From contig NZ_AQUZ01000014.1 of the NCBI RefSeq assembly GCF_000372465.1, positions 65,443 through 129,442 on the forward strand: DNA of 64,000 nt, given 5' to 3'. The notes below the pieces were generated by a model. It was not told where the DNA came from, did not search any database, and saw only the letters and a list, made by a program, of their open reading frames with translations. The position numbers and the translations under genes are program-made. This DNA is from Kribbella catacumbae DSM 19601 (GTDB lineage: Bacteria; Actinomycetota; Actinomycetes; Propionibacteriales; Kribbellaceae). Position 1 is the stretch's first letter, and each line of letters opens with the position of its first letter. Below are positions 17,802 to 27,485 of this stretch, one piece after another.

Positions 17802-19280
17802 ATGACGGCGGTGGGGCCGTTGGACGCGATGTTCCTGCTGGGCGAGACGCGCGAGCAGGCGATGCACGTCGGCGGCCTGATGCTGTTCGAGTTGCCCGAG
17901 GGTGCTCGCGATCAGGTCTTTCCCGACGGCACCCGGGACTATGTCGCGCGGCTCTATCAGGACATCGTCGAGAACCAGACGGTCAACCCGCTCTTCAGCC
18001 GGCGGGTGCGCAATCGGGCGCTCGACCTGGGCTACTGGTCGTGGGATCAGGATCGCGAGATCGACCTCGAGTACCACGTCAGGCTTTCGGGGCTGGCTCG
18101 TCCTGGGCGCTTCAGGGAACTGTTCGAACTGACCAGCCGCTTGCACGGCACTCTCTTGGATCGACGTCGGCCGCTGTGGGAGATGCACCTGATCGAAGGT
18201 GTCCAGGGGCGTCGCTTCGCTGTCTACAGCAAGATCCATCACTCGATGATCGACGGCGTCACAGCGTTGCAATGGATGCAGAACACGCTGACTTCCGACC
18301 CCGTACGGACGGGGATGCCGGCGACCTATGCGCTGCCGGACGCGCCGGCGAGTGTCGATCGATCGGTGGAAGAGCAGCCGAGGACGCTGAGTGGGATGCC
18401 GACGGCGGCTGAGTTGTTTGCGGCCGTGGGGCGGCTTCCGGGTGAGGCTGGCAAGGCTGTTGGTGGGGCGGTCGGGGGAGTGGGGCGGGTGCTGGCTGAT
18501 CTTGCTGGGCTGTCGCCGGTTGGGCTCAAGAGTGCGTTGCGGGCGCTTCAGACCGAGCATTCCTCGGTGGCTTTCCAGGCGCCGCAGACGATCTTCAACC
18601 AGCCGATCACCGGGGCCCGGCGGTTCGCGGCGCAGTCCTGGCCGATGGAGCGGCTGGAGAAGGTGCGCGTGATGACCGGCGCGACGCTGAACGACGTGAT
18701 GCTCGCGATGTGTTCAGGGGCCTTGCGCAACTATCTCCTCGAGCTGAACGCCCTTCCGGACAAGGGTTTGACCGCGATGGTCCCGGTCTCCCTCAGAGGT
18801 GCCGACGGCAACGGTACCGGCGGCGGCAATTCGCTGGCCACCCTGATCGCCGACCTGGCCACGGATGAGATCGACCCGGAGCCGAGGATCCGCCGGATCA
18901 TGGACTCCACCACCTACGGCAAGGGCGTCCTGTCCCAGCTCAGCCCCCTGCAGAACCTGATGATCGGCGCCCTCGGCCTCGGCTCAGCCGGTCCCGCCGC
19001 GGTCATCCCAGGCCTCGCCGGCCGCACCCCACCGCCGTACAACCTGGTGATCTCCAACGTCCCCGGCCCCTCCGAGAGCCCCCTGTACTGGAACCGCTCC
19101 CGCCTGCTCGGCATGTACCCCGCCTCAATCGTCCTCAACGGCCAGGCCCTCAACATCAGCGTCACCAGCTACGACCACCAACTCCACTTCGGCCTAACCG
19201 GCTGCCGCCGCACCGTCCCCCACCTACAACGCCTCCTATCCCACCTGGAGACGTCACTTAGGGAACTCGAATTCCTCTAG
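17802..19280 (+). CDS. Wax ester synthase/diacylglycerol acyltransferase (WS/DGAT)
   Basis: 492 residues, the normal WS/DGAT length. The active-site motif HHSMIDG (146-152) is intact, preceded by RRRPLWEMHLIEG. The C-terminal NVPGPSES and the final region of the DUF1298 domain (NISVTSYDHQLHFGLTGCR) are present. The enzyme makes storage triacylglycerol or wax esters from acyl-CoA. A GGGAGGA site precedes the ATG at good spacing. It is a single gene downstream of the hexosaminidase with a 126-bp promoter gap. Confidence 0.95.
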   Translation: MTAVGPLDAMFLLGETREQAMHVGGLMLFELPEGARDQVFPDGTRDYVARLYQDIVENQTVNPLFSRRVRNRALDLGYWSWDQDREIDLEYHVRLSGLARPGRFRELFELTSRLHGTLLDRRRPLWEMHLIEGVQGRRFAVYSKIHHSMIDGVTALQWMQNTLTSDPVRTGMPATYALPDAPASVDRSVEEQPRTLSGMPTAAELFAAVGRLPGEAGKAVGGAVGGVGRVLADLAGLSPVGLKSALRALQTEHSSVAFQAPQTIFNQPITGARRFAAQSWPMERLEKVRVMTGATLNDVMLAMCSGALRNYLLELNALPDKGLTAMVPVSLRGADGNGTGGGNSLATLIADLATDEIDPEPRIRRIMDSTTYGKGVLSQLSPLQNLMIGALGLGSAGPAAVIPGLAGRTPPPYNLVISNVPGPSESPLYWNRSRLLGMYPASIVLNGQALNISVTSYDHQLHFGLTGCRRTVPHLQRLLSHLETSLRELEFL

Positions 19281-19603
19281 CCTCGAAGGGGGCGGGCGGC
19301 CAGCACTATCAAACCTCGGCAGCAAACGCTTCCCTCGGCGTGTCGAGGCACCGGGGGCGGGTTTGGTAGTGGTGGCGGTCCGCTAGCCCGGTCGCCTTCC
19401 GTGGCTCGCCCGGCCTTCGCTGCCGGGGCCTTCGGCGCTTGGGTTATCGGTGGCTGGTTTTCCGGTGGATGGGCCGAGTGGGGTTACCCGTACTACGGAG
19501 GGGTTCGCCCCTCGATGTGGGGTTCGCCCACTGCTCTACCAGTGGGTGATGCCCACCTAGCGGGGCGAAGCACACCGATTGGTCGCTGGGACCCGGGTCG
19601 TCT
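19281..19603. other. Gene-free stretch between convergent genes, with hairpins
   Basis: No convincing coding sequence. It contains a 6-bp stem with a TTCG tetraloop at 19498-19513 (GAGGGG-TTCG-CCCCTC) and a 7-bp stem around 19528-19547 (CCCACTG with CAGTGGG). These are plausible terminator elements for the convergent WS/DGAT and peptidase E genes. Confidence 0.5.
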
Positions 19604-20323
19604 CTAGCCCAGCAGGCGCGGAATGACCTCTGTTTCGCGCCAGCCGCCGGAGCCATCGGGTTCTACCTGCCAGGCACGGGCATTCGGCAACACCGAGACG
19701 GCCTCGTGGAATGCGCCGCCGACATAGTGGAGCCCGACGCCGCCCTCCGTTGCGTAGCCTGCGGGAAGGGCGCCTGAGGCAACCAGTTGCCGGTACGTCG
19801 TACGCCGGGGCTGGTCGTTGAGTTCGTCGTGGACGCCGTTGCTCCAGGGTAACCAGCCGAGGCCGTTGCTGAAGGCATCTAGTGAGTCGCCGAAGGAGTC
19901 GGTCGGGCCGCCGACGTGCCAGCACAGGCTGCCTGCGCTTTGGCCGGCCATCACCACGCCGTTCTGCCATGCCTCATGCAGGATCTCGGGCAGGCCGTGC
20001 GCCCGCCAGATCGCCATCAGATTCACCACGCTGCCGCCGCCGACCCACAGCGCGTCCTGTGCCAGCAGGTGTTTACGGACGTCGGGCACATTCGGCTGGG
20101 TGAACAGCGTCAGTACGCTCGGCTCGATCGCGGGATCGTTGCCGAAGGCATCTTCGAACCACTGCACCGCGTGCGGGTTGTCGCCCTCCGCCGTGGGCAG
20201 GAAGCAGAGCTTTGCCGGGCGGGCGACGCCGGCCAGCGATACGGCGTACCGGATCAGGTCGAGCGTGCGAGATCGGTCGCCCTCGAGGATTCCTGAGGTG
20301 GCGAGGATCTGCGGGGGTGTCAC
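19604..20323 (-). CDS. Peptidase E-like Ser dipeptidase (family S51)
   Basis: 239 residues from the GTG at 20323, which overlaps the upstream stop as GTGA; longer in-frame sequence is antisense. The nucleophile Ser129 is in MAGQSAGSLCW, the S51 elbow. ALWVGGGSVVNLMAIWR provides the conserved glycine loop, and CFLPTAEGDNP matches the family N-terminal region. It probably cleaves N-terminal Asp dipeptides or a cyanophycinase-like substrate. It is coupled to a glyoxalase-fold protein gene. Confidence 0.88.
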   Translation of the reverse strand: MTPPQILATSGILEGDRSRTLDLIRYAVSLAGVARPAKLCFLPTAEGDNPHAVQWFEDAFGNDPAIEPSVLTLFTQPNVPDVRKHLLAQDALWVGGGSVVNLMAIWRAHGLPEILHEAWQNGVVMAGQSAGSLCWHVGGPTDSFGDSLDAFSNGLGWLPWSNGVHDELNDQPRRTTYRQLVASGALPAGYATEGGVGLHYVGGAFHEAVSVLPNARAWQVEPDGSGGWRETEVIPRLLG

Positions 20324-20961
20324 AGCCTGACGATGCCGTCCGGGGTTTGGAAGACGGCGGCTACGAGGCCGGGCTGGCCGTTGGGGCCGACCCAGGCGAC
20401 GTCGAGGTCGTCGAGCAGGTGGTCGGCCGGGTGGCCGATCCAGTCGGTCACCCGGGTGGGGTCGCCGGCGATCTCCAGCCCGGTCAGCTTGACGCCCTTG
20501 CCGCCGACCGACGGGTGCTGGGTCAGGTCGTCCCAGTGGATGAAGAACGGCAGTTGCGGATCGGAGATCAGACCCTTGACGCCGATCTGCCGCCAAGTGA
20601 GGTTGACCCCGTCGGGGCGGTGCCGGTTGCCGGGGACCGCGTCGCGGCCGAGGCGCTGCTCCATCCGGGCCATGTCGCGAACGGCGACCACCCAGCCGAG
20701 CCAGCCGCCGCCGAGTTCCTTACGGGCGCGCACCGCCTGACCGAACGGCGCCTTGTCCGAGGACGGGTGGTCGAGCACGTCGACGACCTCGATGTAGCGG
20801 TCGTTCTCCAGCGGAAGGATGTGGTTCACCGTGCCGAAGCGCGGGTGCACCCCACCATCGACGAAGTCCGCGCCGAGCACGGCGGACAGCCGCTCGACCG
20901 TCGCTTGGTACCCGTCCGGTCCGGCGGCATATGAAAGATGATCCAAGCGCATGCCAGTCAT
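20320..20961 (-). CDS. Glyoxalase-like (VOC-fold) domain protein
   Basis: 213 residues from the ATG at 20961 (ATG 20952 also possible; neither has a strong Shine-Dalgarno). It opens with MRLDHLSYA, a VOC-fold first strand with the metal-type His, and has an HILPLENDRYIEVVDVLDH segment with a candidate Glu ligand. The C-terminal half repeats a weaker module (GLEIAGDPTRVTDWI). This fits the Glyoxalase_3-type family of unknown substrate. The stop overlaps the start of the peptidase gene. Confidence 0.82.
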   Translation of the reverse strand: MTGMRLDHLSYAAGPDGYQATVERLSAVLGADFVDGGVHPRFGTVNHILPLENDRYIEVVDVLDHPSSDKAPFGQAVRARKELGGGWLGWVVAVRDMARMEQRLGRDAVPGNRHRPDGVNLTWRQIGVKGLISDPQLPFFIHWDDLTQHPSVGGKGVKLTGLEIAGDPTRVTDWIGHPADHLLDDLDVAWVGPNGQPGLVAAVFQTPDGIVRL

Positions 20962-21050
20962 TGTGTCGGCAAACCGGCCGCCGCGTGGATCCGGGGTGTC
21001 GAAGGAAGGCAACCCTAACTACGAAAACAAAGAAAAAGCAGTGAGCGGGA

Positions 21051-21803
21051 TCAGGAGAACAGCGGCTTCGACGCCGGGTGTGGGAGTAGCTGACGACCCG
21101 CGTCGAGATGCTGGCGGCAGTACTCAGCCAGTACGTCGTACGCCTTGACACCCATCAGCGTCTGCAGCTCGACCTTGCTCGACTCGAAGACCGCCTCGAC
21201 CGCGATGTGCGCCTCGGTGTTGCCGGTGCAGTACCAGTCCAGGTCGTGCCCACCCGGCCCCCAGCCGCGCCGGTCGTACTCACCGATCCCGACCTCCGTG
21301 TACGACGTACCGTCCGGCCGCTCGACCTCGCGGAAGGTCCGCCGGATCGGCAGCTGCCAGCAGACGTCCGGCTTGGTCTCGACGAAGTGCACGCCCTGCT
21401 TCAGCGCGAGACCGTGCAGCGCGCACCCGCCGCCGCCGGGAAAGTCCGGCCGGTTCAGGAAGATGCAGGCGCCTTCCCAGACGCGGGTCTTGCGGTCGCC
21501 GTCGTCGTCGGTCTCGACCCAGCCGTTCTTCTTGCCTTCCTTGCGGAACTGCCAGTCCTCGTTGCCGAGCTGCTTGACGTAGCCCTTGACCCGCTTCTCG
21601 TCGTCCTCGTCGGAGAAGTGCGCGCCGAGCGTGCAGCAGCCGTCGTTCGGGCGGCCCTTGTAGATGCCCTGGCAGCCACCGCCGAAGATGCAGGTCCAGT
21701 TGGACGTCAGCCAGGTCAGGTCGCAACGGAACACCTGGTCGGGGTCATCGGGGTCGACGAACTCGGCGAAGGCGCGGGGGAAGTCAAGTGATACCTCAGG
21801 CAC
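21051..21803 (-). CDS. Cysteine-rich conserved protein, probably metal-binding
   Basis: 250 residues with a GTG start. Cys/His residues are concentrated in [36 protein letters not shown] and DVCWQLP, and the later [11 protein letters not shown] and EYCRQH, a pattern suggestive of an Fe-S or zinc site. The distribution resembles the YkgJ/DUF3109-like clade, but I cannot confirm the family. There is no signal peptide. It is the first gene on this strand facing the Ppx gene across a 135-bp divergent promoter region. Confidence 0.75.
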   Translation of the reverse strand: MPEVSLDFPRAFAEFVDPDDPDQVFRCDLTWLTSNWTCIFGGGCQGIYKGRPNDGCCTLGAHFSDEDDEKRVKGYVKQLGNEDWQFRKEGKKNGWVETDDDGDRKTRVWEGACIFLNRPDFPGGGGCALHGLALKQGVHFVETKPDVCWQLPIRRTFREVERPDGTSYTEVGIGEYDRRGWGPGGHDLDWYCTGNTEAHIAVEAVFESSKVELQTLMGVKAYDVLAEYCRQHLDAGRQLLPHPASKPLFS

Positions 21804-21926
21804 CCCGAAAGCGTACGTCGTCCGGCGCGATACTCGGTCATCCCGGCCAGTACTGCGCCCGCCGCCGGCCGATCAAATCTGGGGGAAGACGCTCATGGGC
21901 CGATCGGGTCAACACCCGGAGTCCAG

Positions 21927-21938
21927 TAGCGTGAGGGT
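21927..21938 (+). promoter_or_regulatory. -10 element of predicted leaderless ppx transcript
   Basis: TAGCGT at 21927-21932 lies exactly 6 nt before the ATG at 21939. This places the expected start site at the A of the start codon. No -35 of the TTGACA type is visible. Confidence 0.45.
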
Positions 21939-22871
21939 ATGCGGCTCGGCGTACTCGACGTGGGATCCAACACCGTCCACCTGCTCGTGGTGGACGCACA
22001 TCGTGGTGCCGCGCCGCTGCCGGCGTACTCGCACAAGACCGAGCTGAGGCTGGCCGAACACCTCGAGAAGGACGGCAAGATCGCCAAGTCCGGTGCCGAC
22101 GAGCTGGTCTCCTTCGTCAAGGAGGCGGCCGAGCTGGCCGAGGACAAGGGCTGCGAATCCGTCCTCGCCTTCGCCACCTCGGCGCTGCGCGAGGCGCCGA
22201 ACGGCGAACACGTGCTGGACCGGGTGCGGGAGCGGACCGCGGTCGACCTCCAGGTGCTCACCGGGCAGGACGAGGCCCGGCTGACCTTCCTCGCCGTACG
22301 CCGGTGGTTCGGCTGGTCGTCCGGCCGCCTGGCTGTCTTCGACATAGGAGGTGGGTCGCTGGAGATCGCGGCCGGCTCCGACGAGGAACCGACGGTGGCG
22401 GTGTCCGTGCCGCTGGGCGCCGGGCGGCTTACTCGCGAGTCGCTGACCGCCGATCCGCCGGACAAGGACGAGATCAAGGCGCTGCGCAAGCGGATCCGGG
22501 TCGAGATGGCGGCCGTCGCGGGCGACGTACTGCGAGCCGGCAAACCGCAGCGGGCAGTGGCCACCAGCAAGACGTTCCGCTCGCTGGCCAGGATCTGCGG
22601 GGCGGCTCCGTCGGACGACGGGCCTTATGTCCCGCGGTCGCTCAGCCGCGACGACCTGGCCGAGTGGATGCCCAAGCTCATCGCGATGACGGCCGCCGAG
22701 CGCGCCGAGTTGCCAGGCGTTTCCGCGAGCCGCTCGACCCAGCTGGTCGCGGGAGCACTCGTGGCCGACGCCGTCATGGACCTTTTCGACCGCACCTCAC
22801 TCGAGGTCTGTCCGTGGGCTTTGCGCGAAGGCGTGATCCTGTCCCGCCTCGATCAGTTGCAGCCCCGATGA
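21939..22871 (+). CDS. ppx: Ppx/GppA phosphatase family protein (exopolyphosphatase)
   Basis: 310 residues of the ASKHA fold, single-domain short form. [17 protein letters not shown] is the phosphate-1 loop, and [11 protein letters not shown] (about residues 131-141) is the phosphate-2 loop with the catalytic Glu region. It would hydrolyse polyphosphate or pppGpp. Actinobacteria often carry two such short Ppx proteins. It heads a run of co-directional genes (isomerase-like, TetR, HD) with small gaps or overlaps. Confidence 0.92.
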   Translation: MRLGVLDVGSNTVHLLVVDAHRGAAPLPAYSHKTELRLAEHLEKDGKIAKSGADELVSFVKEAAELAEDKGCESVLAFATSALREAPNGEHVLDRVRERTAVDLQVLTGQDEARLTFLAVRRWFGWSSGRLAVFDIGGGSLEIAAGSDEEPTVAVSVPLGAGRLTRESLTADPPDKDEIKALRKRIRVEMAAVAGDVLRAGKPQRAVATSKTFRSLARICGAAPSDDGPYVPRSLSRDDLAEWMPKLIAMTAAERAELPGVSASRSTQLVAGALVADAVMDLFDRTSLEVCPWALREGVILSRLDQLQPR

Positions 22872-22894
22872 ACAAGCGCGAAGGCAAGTAGAAG

Positions 22895-23758
22895 ATGACC
22901 CGCGACACCGCGAAGATCGGCCTCTCCAACGCTTCGGTTTACCCGGAGTCGACCGCCAGTTGCTTCGAGCTGGCCGCCCGGCTCGGGTACGACGGCGTCG
23001 AGGTGATGGTGGGTATCGACCCGCTGAGCACCCAGATCGACGCGATCCAGCGGCTGGTCGACTATCACCACCTGCCGGTCCTGGCGATCCACGCGCCTTG
23101 CCTGCTGATCACCCAGCGGGTCTGGGGCACCGACCCGTGGGGCAAGCTCGAACGCAGCGCGGAGGCGGCCAGCGCGCTGGGGGCCGATGTGGTCGTCGTC
23201 CACCCGCCCTTTCGCTGGCAGCGCGACTACGCCCGGGGATTCGTCGAGGGCATCGCGCGGCTGGAGGCGGAGACCGGGATCATCTTCGCGGTCGAGAACA
23301 TGTACCCGTGGCGCGCGCCGGGCAAGGGCCTGCAGGCGTACGCGCCGAGCTGGGACCCGACCGAGCAGAGCTACGCGCACACCACGCTGGACCTGTCGCA
23401 CTCCTCGACCGCCGAGCAGGACTGCGTCGAGCTCGCCGCGACGATGGGCAGCACGCTGAAGCATGTGCACCTGACCGACGGCACCGGCTCGGCGAAGGAC
23501 GAGCACCTGGTGCCTGGGCGCGGTACGCAGCGCGCCGGCGATCTGCTGCAGGGGCTGGCGAATCAGGAGTTCGCCGGTCACATCATCATCGAGATCAACA
23601 CCCGCCGCGCGACCAGCCGGTCCGAACGCGAGGTCGACCTGATCGAGTCGCTCGAGTTCACCCGCAAGCACTTCGTCCGGACCGCCGAGGCCGTCACGTC
23701 CCGGCGCCACGCCTTCGCCGTGACCAGCGACGGCGAGGTGTCGGAGCTCGACACGTGA
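22895..23758 (+). CDS. Sugar phosphate isomerase/epimerase family (TIM barrel)
   Basis: 287 residues. It belongs to the xylose isomerase-like/AP endonuclease 2 TIM-barrel family. Visible elements are [11 protein letters not shown] at the first strand, [23 protein letters not shown] with a metal-ligand His, FAVENMYPW with the Glu, HVHLTDG with two His, and IIIEINTR near the end. The reaction is unknown. It is separated from ppx by 23 bp, and its stop overlaps the tetR start as GTGA. Confidence 0.88.
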   Translation: MTRDTAKIGLSNASVYPESTASCFELAARLGYDGVEVMVGIDPLSTQIDAIQRLVDYHHLPVLAIHAPCLLITQRVWGTDPWGKLERSAEAASALGADVVVVHPPFRWQRDYARGFVEGIARLEAETGIIFAVENMYPWRAPGKGLQAYAPSWDPTEQSYAHTTLDLSHSSTAEQDCVELAATMGSTLKHVHLTDGTGSAKDEHLVPGRGTQRAGDLLQGLANQEFAGHIIIEINTRRATSRSEREVDLIESLEFTRKHFVRTAEAVTSRRHAFAVTSDGEVSELDT

Positions 23759-24366
23759 CCTCCCGTACGCCGAAAGCCGCGGCCAAGTCGCGTACTCCCG
23801 GGCGGCGGCCCGGTGGCCCTGACACTCGCGGCGAGATCCTCCGTGCTGCCCGGGAATCCTTTGCGCACAAGGGATTTACCGCCACCTCCATGCGTGCGGT
23901 CGCCCGCGAAGCCGGGGTCGACGCGGCCCTGGTGCACCACTACTTCGACAGCAAGGACGCGCTGTTCATCGAGGCGATGGCGCTCCCGATCGACCCGCGC
24001 CAGGTCGCCGCGCACGTCCTGTCCGGCCCGCCGGAGGAACTCGGCCGGCGGATCATCACCGTCTTCCTCGGCGTCTGGGAGTCACCCGACGGCCAGCAAC
24101 GGATGAAGGCGATCCTGCGCAGCGTGGTCAGCAGCGACGAGGTTGCCCGGCTGATGCGGGAGGGGATCAGCCAGCTGATCCTCACCCCGGTCGCGGAGGC
24201 GCTCGGCGTACCGGATGCGCAGTTCCGGGTGTCCCTGGTCGCCACCCAGCTGATCGGCATGGCGATGACCCGCTACGTGATCGAGCTGGACCCGATCGCC
24301 TCCTGCGAGGTCCCCGACCTGATCGACCGGATGGCCCCCACTCTCCAGCGCTACCTCACCGGGTGA
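23755..24366 (+). CDS. TetR family transcriptional regulator
   Basis: 203 residues from the GTG at 23755. A basic Pro/Ala tail is followed by the TetR helix-turn-helix (about residues 21-67: [20 protein letters not shown], then the recognition helix ending in [14 protein letters not shown]). The C-terminal ligand-binding part matches the TetR_C subgroup with PPEELGRRI. It is coupled by GTGA overlaps on both sides, to the isomerase and the HD-domain gene. Its target may be the ABC exporter downstream or its own operon; no operator was identified with confidence. Confidence 0.9.
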   Translation: MTSRTPKAAAKSRTPGRRPGGPDTRGEILRAARESFAHKGFTATSMRAVAREAGVDAALVHHYFDSKDALFIEAMALPIDPRQVAAHVLSGPPEELGRRIITVFLGVWESPDGQQRMKAILRSVVSSDEVARLMREGISQLILTPVAEALGVPDAQFRVSLVATQLIGMAMTRYVIELDPIASCEVPDLIDRMAPTLQRYLTG

Positions 24367-24908
24367 ATCTCCCCACCGACCGGGAGATCCGCGACCTGCA
24401 CGCGCAGTACGCGCCGACCCGCGAGGCCTTCGACCTCGTCCACGACCACTGCCGGATCGTCGGCCGGCTCGCCGAACAGGTGATTGCCCGGAACAACCTC
24501 GACGTGGACGTCGACCTGGTCCGCGCCGGCAGTCTGCTGCACGACATCGGGCTCTACCGGCTCAACGGCTCCCACTACATCCGCCACGGAGTACTCGGGT
24601 ATGAGCTGTTGCGCGAGCTCGGCTTTCCCGAGGCGCTCTGCCGGTTCTGCTCGCACCACACCGGTGTCGGGCTGAGCTGGGACGACGTCGTACGGCAGGA
24701 GCTTCCGATTCCGCCCGGCGACTACCTCGCCGAGACAGTCGAGGAGGAGCTGGTCATGTACGCCGACAAGTTCCACAGCAAGAGCAGTCCTCCCGAGTTC
24801 GTCACGGCCGCCGCCTACCAGGCCGCCGTACTGCGCTTCGGGGCGGACAAGAGTGCGAGATTCGCAACGCTCGTCGAGCGGTACGGCGAACCCGGGCTGC
24901 TCGCCTGA
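24363..24908 (+). CDS. HD-domain phosphohydrolase
   Basis: 181 residues from the GTG at 24363, overlapping tetR. The metal-binding His and HD pair are visible (HDHCRIVGRL with the first His, then GSLLHDIGLYRL with the HD), along with CSHHTGVGL. It is a small stand-alone HD hydrolase of the type annotated as a HDIG-like phosphatase. The substrate is unknown; a nucleotide or cyclic nucleotide is usual for the fold. Confidence 0.85.
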   Translation: MNLPTDREIRDLHAQYAPTREAFDLVHDHCRIVGRLAEQVIARNNLDVDVDLVRAGSLLHDIGLYRLNGSHYIRHGVLGYELLRELGFPEALCRFCSHHTGVGLSWDDVVRQELPIPPGDYLAETVEEELVMYADKFHSKSSPPEFVTAAAYQAAVLRFGADKSARFATLVERYGEPGLLA

Positions 24909-24921
24909 CCTTCGCGAGATG

Positions 24922-24956
24922 TTGCCAGCGGGTCCCGTCTGCGCTAAATTCATCAC
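24922..24956 (+). promoter_or_regulatory. Promoter of the ABC exporter operon, leaderless
   Basis: TTGCCA (24922-24927), a 17-nt spacer and TAAATT (24945-24950), followed by 6 nt to the ATG at 24957. The -35 matches the consensus at 5 of 6 bases. This is the clearest promoter in the window and predicts a leaderless mRNA. Confidence 0.65.
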
Positions 24957-25685
24957 ATGATGAAAAACGCGATGGCGGTGACCTGCCGAGACGTCGTGGT
25001 GGTGCGCGGGGACCGCGAGGTACTGCACGGGGTCGGCTTCGACCTCAGAGCCGGGTCGGTGACCGGGCTGCTCGGTCCGTCCGGGTGCGGCAAGACCACG
25101 CTGATCCGGGCGATCGCCGGGTTGCAGGCCAAGGTCACCGGTGACGTGCAGGTGCTCGGCCTGCCCGCCGGGTCGGCCAAGCTGCGCGGGCGGATCGGCT
25201 ACGTCACCCAGGAGCCCAGCGTGTACGGCGATCTGTCCGTCACGGAGAACCTGCGCTTCTTCGCCGCCGTACTGGGTGAACCGGTCGACGACGTCGACCG
25301 GGTCATCGATGCGGTCGACCTGCGCAGTCATGCCGATGCACCCGTCGACAGGCTGTCCGGCGGTCAACGATCGCGGGCCTCGCTCGCGGCCGCACTGCTC
25401 GGCAACCCCGAACTGCTCGTGCTCGACGAGCCCACCGTCGGTCTCGATCCCGTACTGCGTCGGGACCTGTGGGAGTTGTTCCATCGCCTCGCGGCTGACG
25501 GCGCGACGCTGCTGGTCTCCAGCCATGTCATGGACGAAGCCGTCCGCTGTGACCGCTTGCTGCTGATGCGCGACGGCGACCTGCTCGCCGACGAAACCCC
25601 GCAGGCGCTGCTCGAATCGGTCGGGACCGACGACATCGAGCAGGCCTTCCTGACCCTGATCGACCAGAGAGCTGGTGCCCGATGA
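24957..25685 (+). CDS. ABC transporter ATP-binding protein (ABC-2 exporter type)
   Basis: 242 residues. Walker A is GPSGCGKTT (about 40-48), the Q-loop is YVTQEPSVYGDL, the signature is LSGGQRSRASLA, Walker B is LLVLDEPTVGLDP, and the switch His is in SSHVMDEA. All motifs are intact. It pairs with the membrane subunit that starts inside its stop codon (ATGA). The type matches daunorubicin/multidrug or lipid exporters (DrrA-like). The start ATG is the first of a tandem ATGATG. Confidence 0.93.
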   Translation: MMKNAMAVTCRDVVVVRGDREVLHGVGFDLRAGSVTGLLGPSGCGKTTLIRAIAGLQAKVTGDVQVLGLPAGSAKLRGRIGYVTQEPSVYGDLSVTENLRFFAAVLGEPVDDVDRVIDAVDLRSHADAPVDRLSGGQRSRASLAAALLGNPELLVLDEPTVGLDPVLRRDLWELFHRLAADGATLLVSSHVMDEAVRCDRLLLMRDGDLLADETPQALLESVGTDDIEQAFLTLIDQRAGAR

Positions 25686-26419
25686 CTCCCCGAGTGACCT
25701 TCGCCGTAGCGGCCCGCGTGGTCGCGCAGTTGCGCCGGGACCACCGGACGGTGGCGATGCTGATCGTGATGCCGGCCTTGCTGGTCACGCTGATGTGGTG
25801 GATGTTCCACGATGCGCCGGCCACCTTCGACCGGGTCGGCGGGCCGCTGCTGGCGGTCTTCCCGGCGATCATCATGTTCATCGTCACCTCGGTGGCGACG
25901 TTGCGCGAGCGGTCCAGCGGGACGCTGTCCCGGCTGTTCACGATGCCGATGGGCAAGGTGGACTTCCTGCTCGGCTACGCGATCGCGTTCGCGCTGATCG
26001 CCGTCGTCCAGGCCGTCGTGGTGGTGTCGATCTCGCTCTACGCCCTCGACCTCGACATCCGCGGCGACGCCTGGCAGCTCGGTGTCGTCGCCGTCCTCGA
26101 CGGTGTTCTCGGTACTGCGCTCGGCCTGTTCGCGAGCGCGTTCGCGGCCACCGAGTTCCAGGCGGTCCAGATGATGCCGGCCGTGATGATCCCGCAGCTG
26201 TTGCTCTGCGGACTCCTCCTCCCGCGCGACCAGTTGCCCGACGTACTGAACGCGGTCAGCGACGTGCTGCCGCTCTCGTACGCCGTCGACGCCGTCACCG
26301 GAGTTGCCAGGGGCAACGGCTTCGGTGACGGCGCCGGGACCGATGCGCTGATCGTGCTGGCGTTCATCTTCGGCGCCCTCGCCCTGGGTGCGGCCACCCT
26401 CAAACGGCGTACCGCGTAG
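25682..26419 (+). CDS. ABC-2 type transporter permease
   Basis: 245 residues and six hydrophobic segments. The ABC-2 permease signature is seen in VATLRERSSGTLSRLFTMPM, the amphipathic helix that follows TM2. It starts within the ATPase stop (ATGA), so it is made at matching level. Substrate unknown. A Pro-free C-tail of basic residues ends the protein. It converges on the secreted-protein gene at 26441. Confidence 0.92.
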   Translation: MTPRVTFAVAARVVAQLRRDHRTVAMLIVMPALLVTLMWWMFHDAPATFDRVGGPLLAVFPAIIMFIVTSVATLRERSSGTLSRLFTMPMGKVDFLLGYAIAFALIAVVQAVVVVSISLYALDLDIRGDAWQLGVVAVLDGVLGTALGLFASAFAATEFQAVQMMPAVMIPQLLLCGLLLPRDQLPDVLNAVSDVLPLSYAVDAVTGVARGNGFGDGAGTDALIVLAFIFGALALGAATLKRRTA

Positions 26420-26440
26420 GGCGGCCGGCGTACCGGGTGG

Positions 26441-27373
26441 CTACTCGCCGGCCAGGGCATCGGTCGGCGGGTTGCCGACCCACCGGAAGAAGACCGGATC
26501 GGGCGTCTGGAACATCCCGCCGTTCACCTGGCCAAGACTCTGGATCGGTGTCGAGGTTCCGGTGGCGTGACCGACGGCGTACATGTGCCCGAGCCTGGTC
26601 GACGGATCGACGCCGATCAGCAGCGAACCCTTGCCACAGCGGGAAGCGACCAGCTTGGCGAAGCGGGCCCAGCCGGTGGCGCGAACCTGCTTGACCACCG
26701 GTTTCATCGGGGCCGCGACCGGCAGGTGGATCGTGTAGAGCCCACCGCCTCGCAGGTTCGCCACGAAGGTCTCGTACGTCGCCGTCCTGCTGATCAGCGA
26801 GATCGACTTCACGCCCGCAAAGCCCTTGGCCGAACCGGTTTGCGTCCACCTGCCGGTGCTGCTGATCGACCAGCGCAGCAGCGTTCCGTCGTTACGCAAC
26901 CCGTACGCGGTCTGTCGGGCAAGCGTCTGGCCGCGGTAGTAGCTCGACACCTCCACGGCGGTGAAGCGGGTCCAGCCGGCGCCAACCTTTGTGTACTTGG
27001 CCGGTCGCGCAGGGTCCTTTGCACCGTCTGGGGTGAGCCAGTAGTGATGGGCATAGAGGTTGTCGCCGAACACAACCCAGCCGAACCGCGCGGTGCCGGA
27101 CGGCTTCGGCCAGATGGCGAAGGTGGTGCTGAGGCGTGCCTGGCCGCGCGGATAGGTGTACTGGAGGTAGTGGCCGACTCCGGTCGTCGGCGGGCTGGTC
27201 GCCGTGATCGGCTGCCAGACGTGGTAGCCGCCGACGGTCACACTCCCCGCGACCATGCTGCATGCCGCAGTAGTCGTCGTTGCTCCGGTAGAGGATCCGG
27301 TGCTCGCGACGGCCGGGCCAGCGGCTCCGATCGCCAGGGCCAGCGTGGTCAGGATGACTGGCAGTGTTCGCAT
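26441..27373 (-). CDS. Secreted protein of unknown function (paralogue of the gene at 63671)
   Basis: 310 residues from the ATG at 27373. A signal peptide (about 1-27, hydrophobic LPVILTTLALAIGAAGPAVA) is followed by a Ser/Thr stretch. The mature domain begins with CSMVAGSVTVGGYHVW, then shows beta-rich segments such as RLSTTFAIWPKPSG and WVVFGDNLYAHHYW. The same pattern (C-x-x-x-G-[AS]-VT-x-GG, then KLSTSIELSPD, then WVVMGSSLYG) occurs in the partial gene at the right end of the window. The C-terminal half contains Arg/Trp-rich repeats reminiscent of a beta-propeller (WARFAKLVAS, WTQTGSAKGF, WTRFTAVEVS). Family not recognised. Confidence 0.8.
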   Translation of the reverse strand: MRTLPVILTTLALAIGAAGPAVASTGSSTGATTTTAACSMVAGSVTVGGYHVWQPITATSPPTTGVGHYLQYTYPRGQARLSTTFAIWPKPSGTARFGWVVFGDNLYAHHYWLTPDGAKDPARPAKYTKVGAGWTRFTAVEVSSYYRGQTLARQTAYGLRNDGTLLRWSISSTGRWTQTGSAKGFAGVKSISLISRTATYETFVANLRGGGLYTIHLPVAAPMKPVVKQVRATGWARFAKLVASRCGKGSLLIGVDPSTRLGHMYAVGHATGTSTPIQSLGQVNGGMFQTPDPVFFRWVGNPPTDALAGE

Positions 27374-27485
27374 ACCAACCACGATGTCACCGGCGACCGG
27401 AAAGTTGCGGCTACTCGCCGTTCAGCAGGTCGGAGGTCAGGCTGGTGGCCCAGCGAGCCTTGGATGGAGTGAGGCGGTGAAAAGT

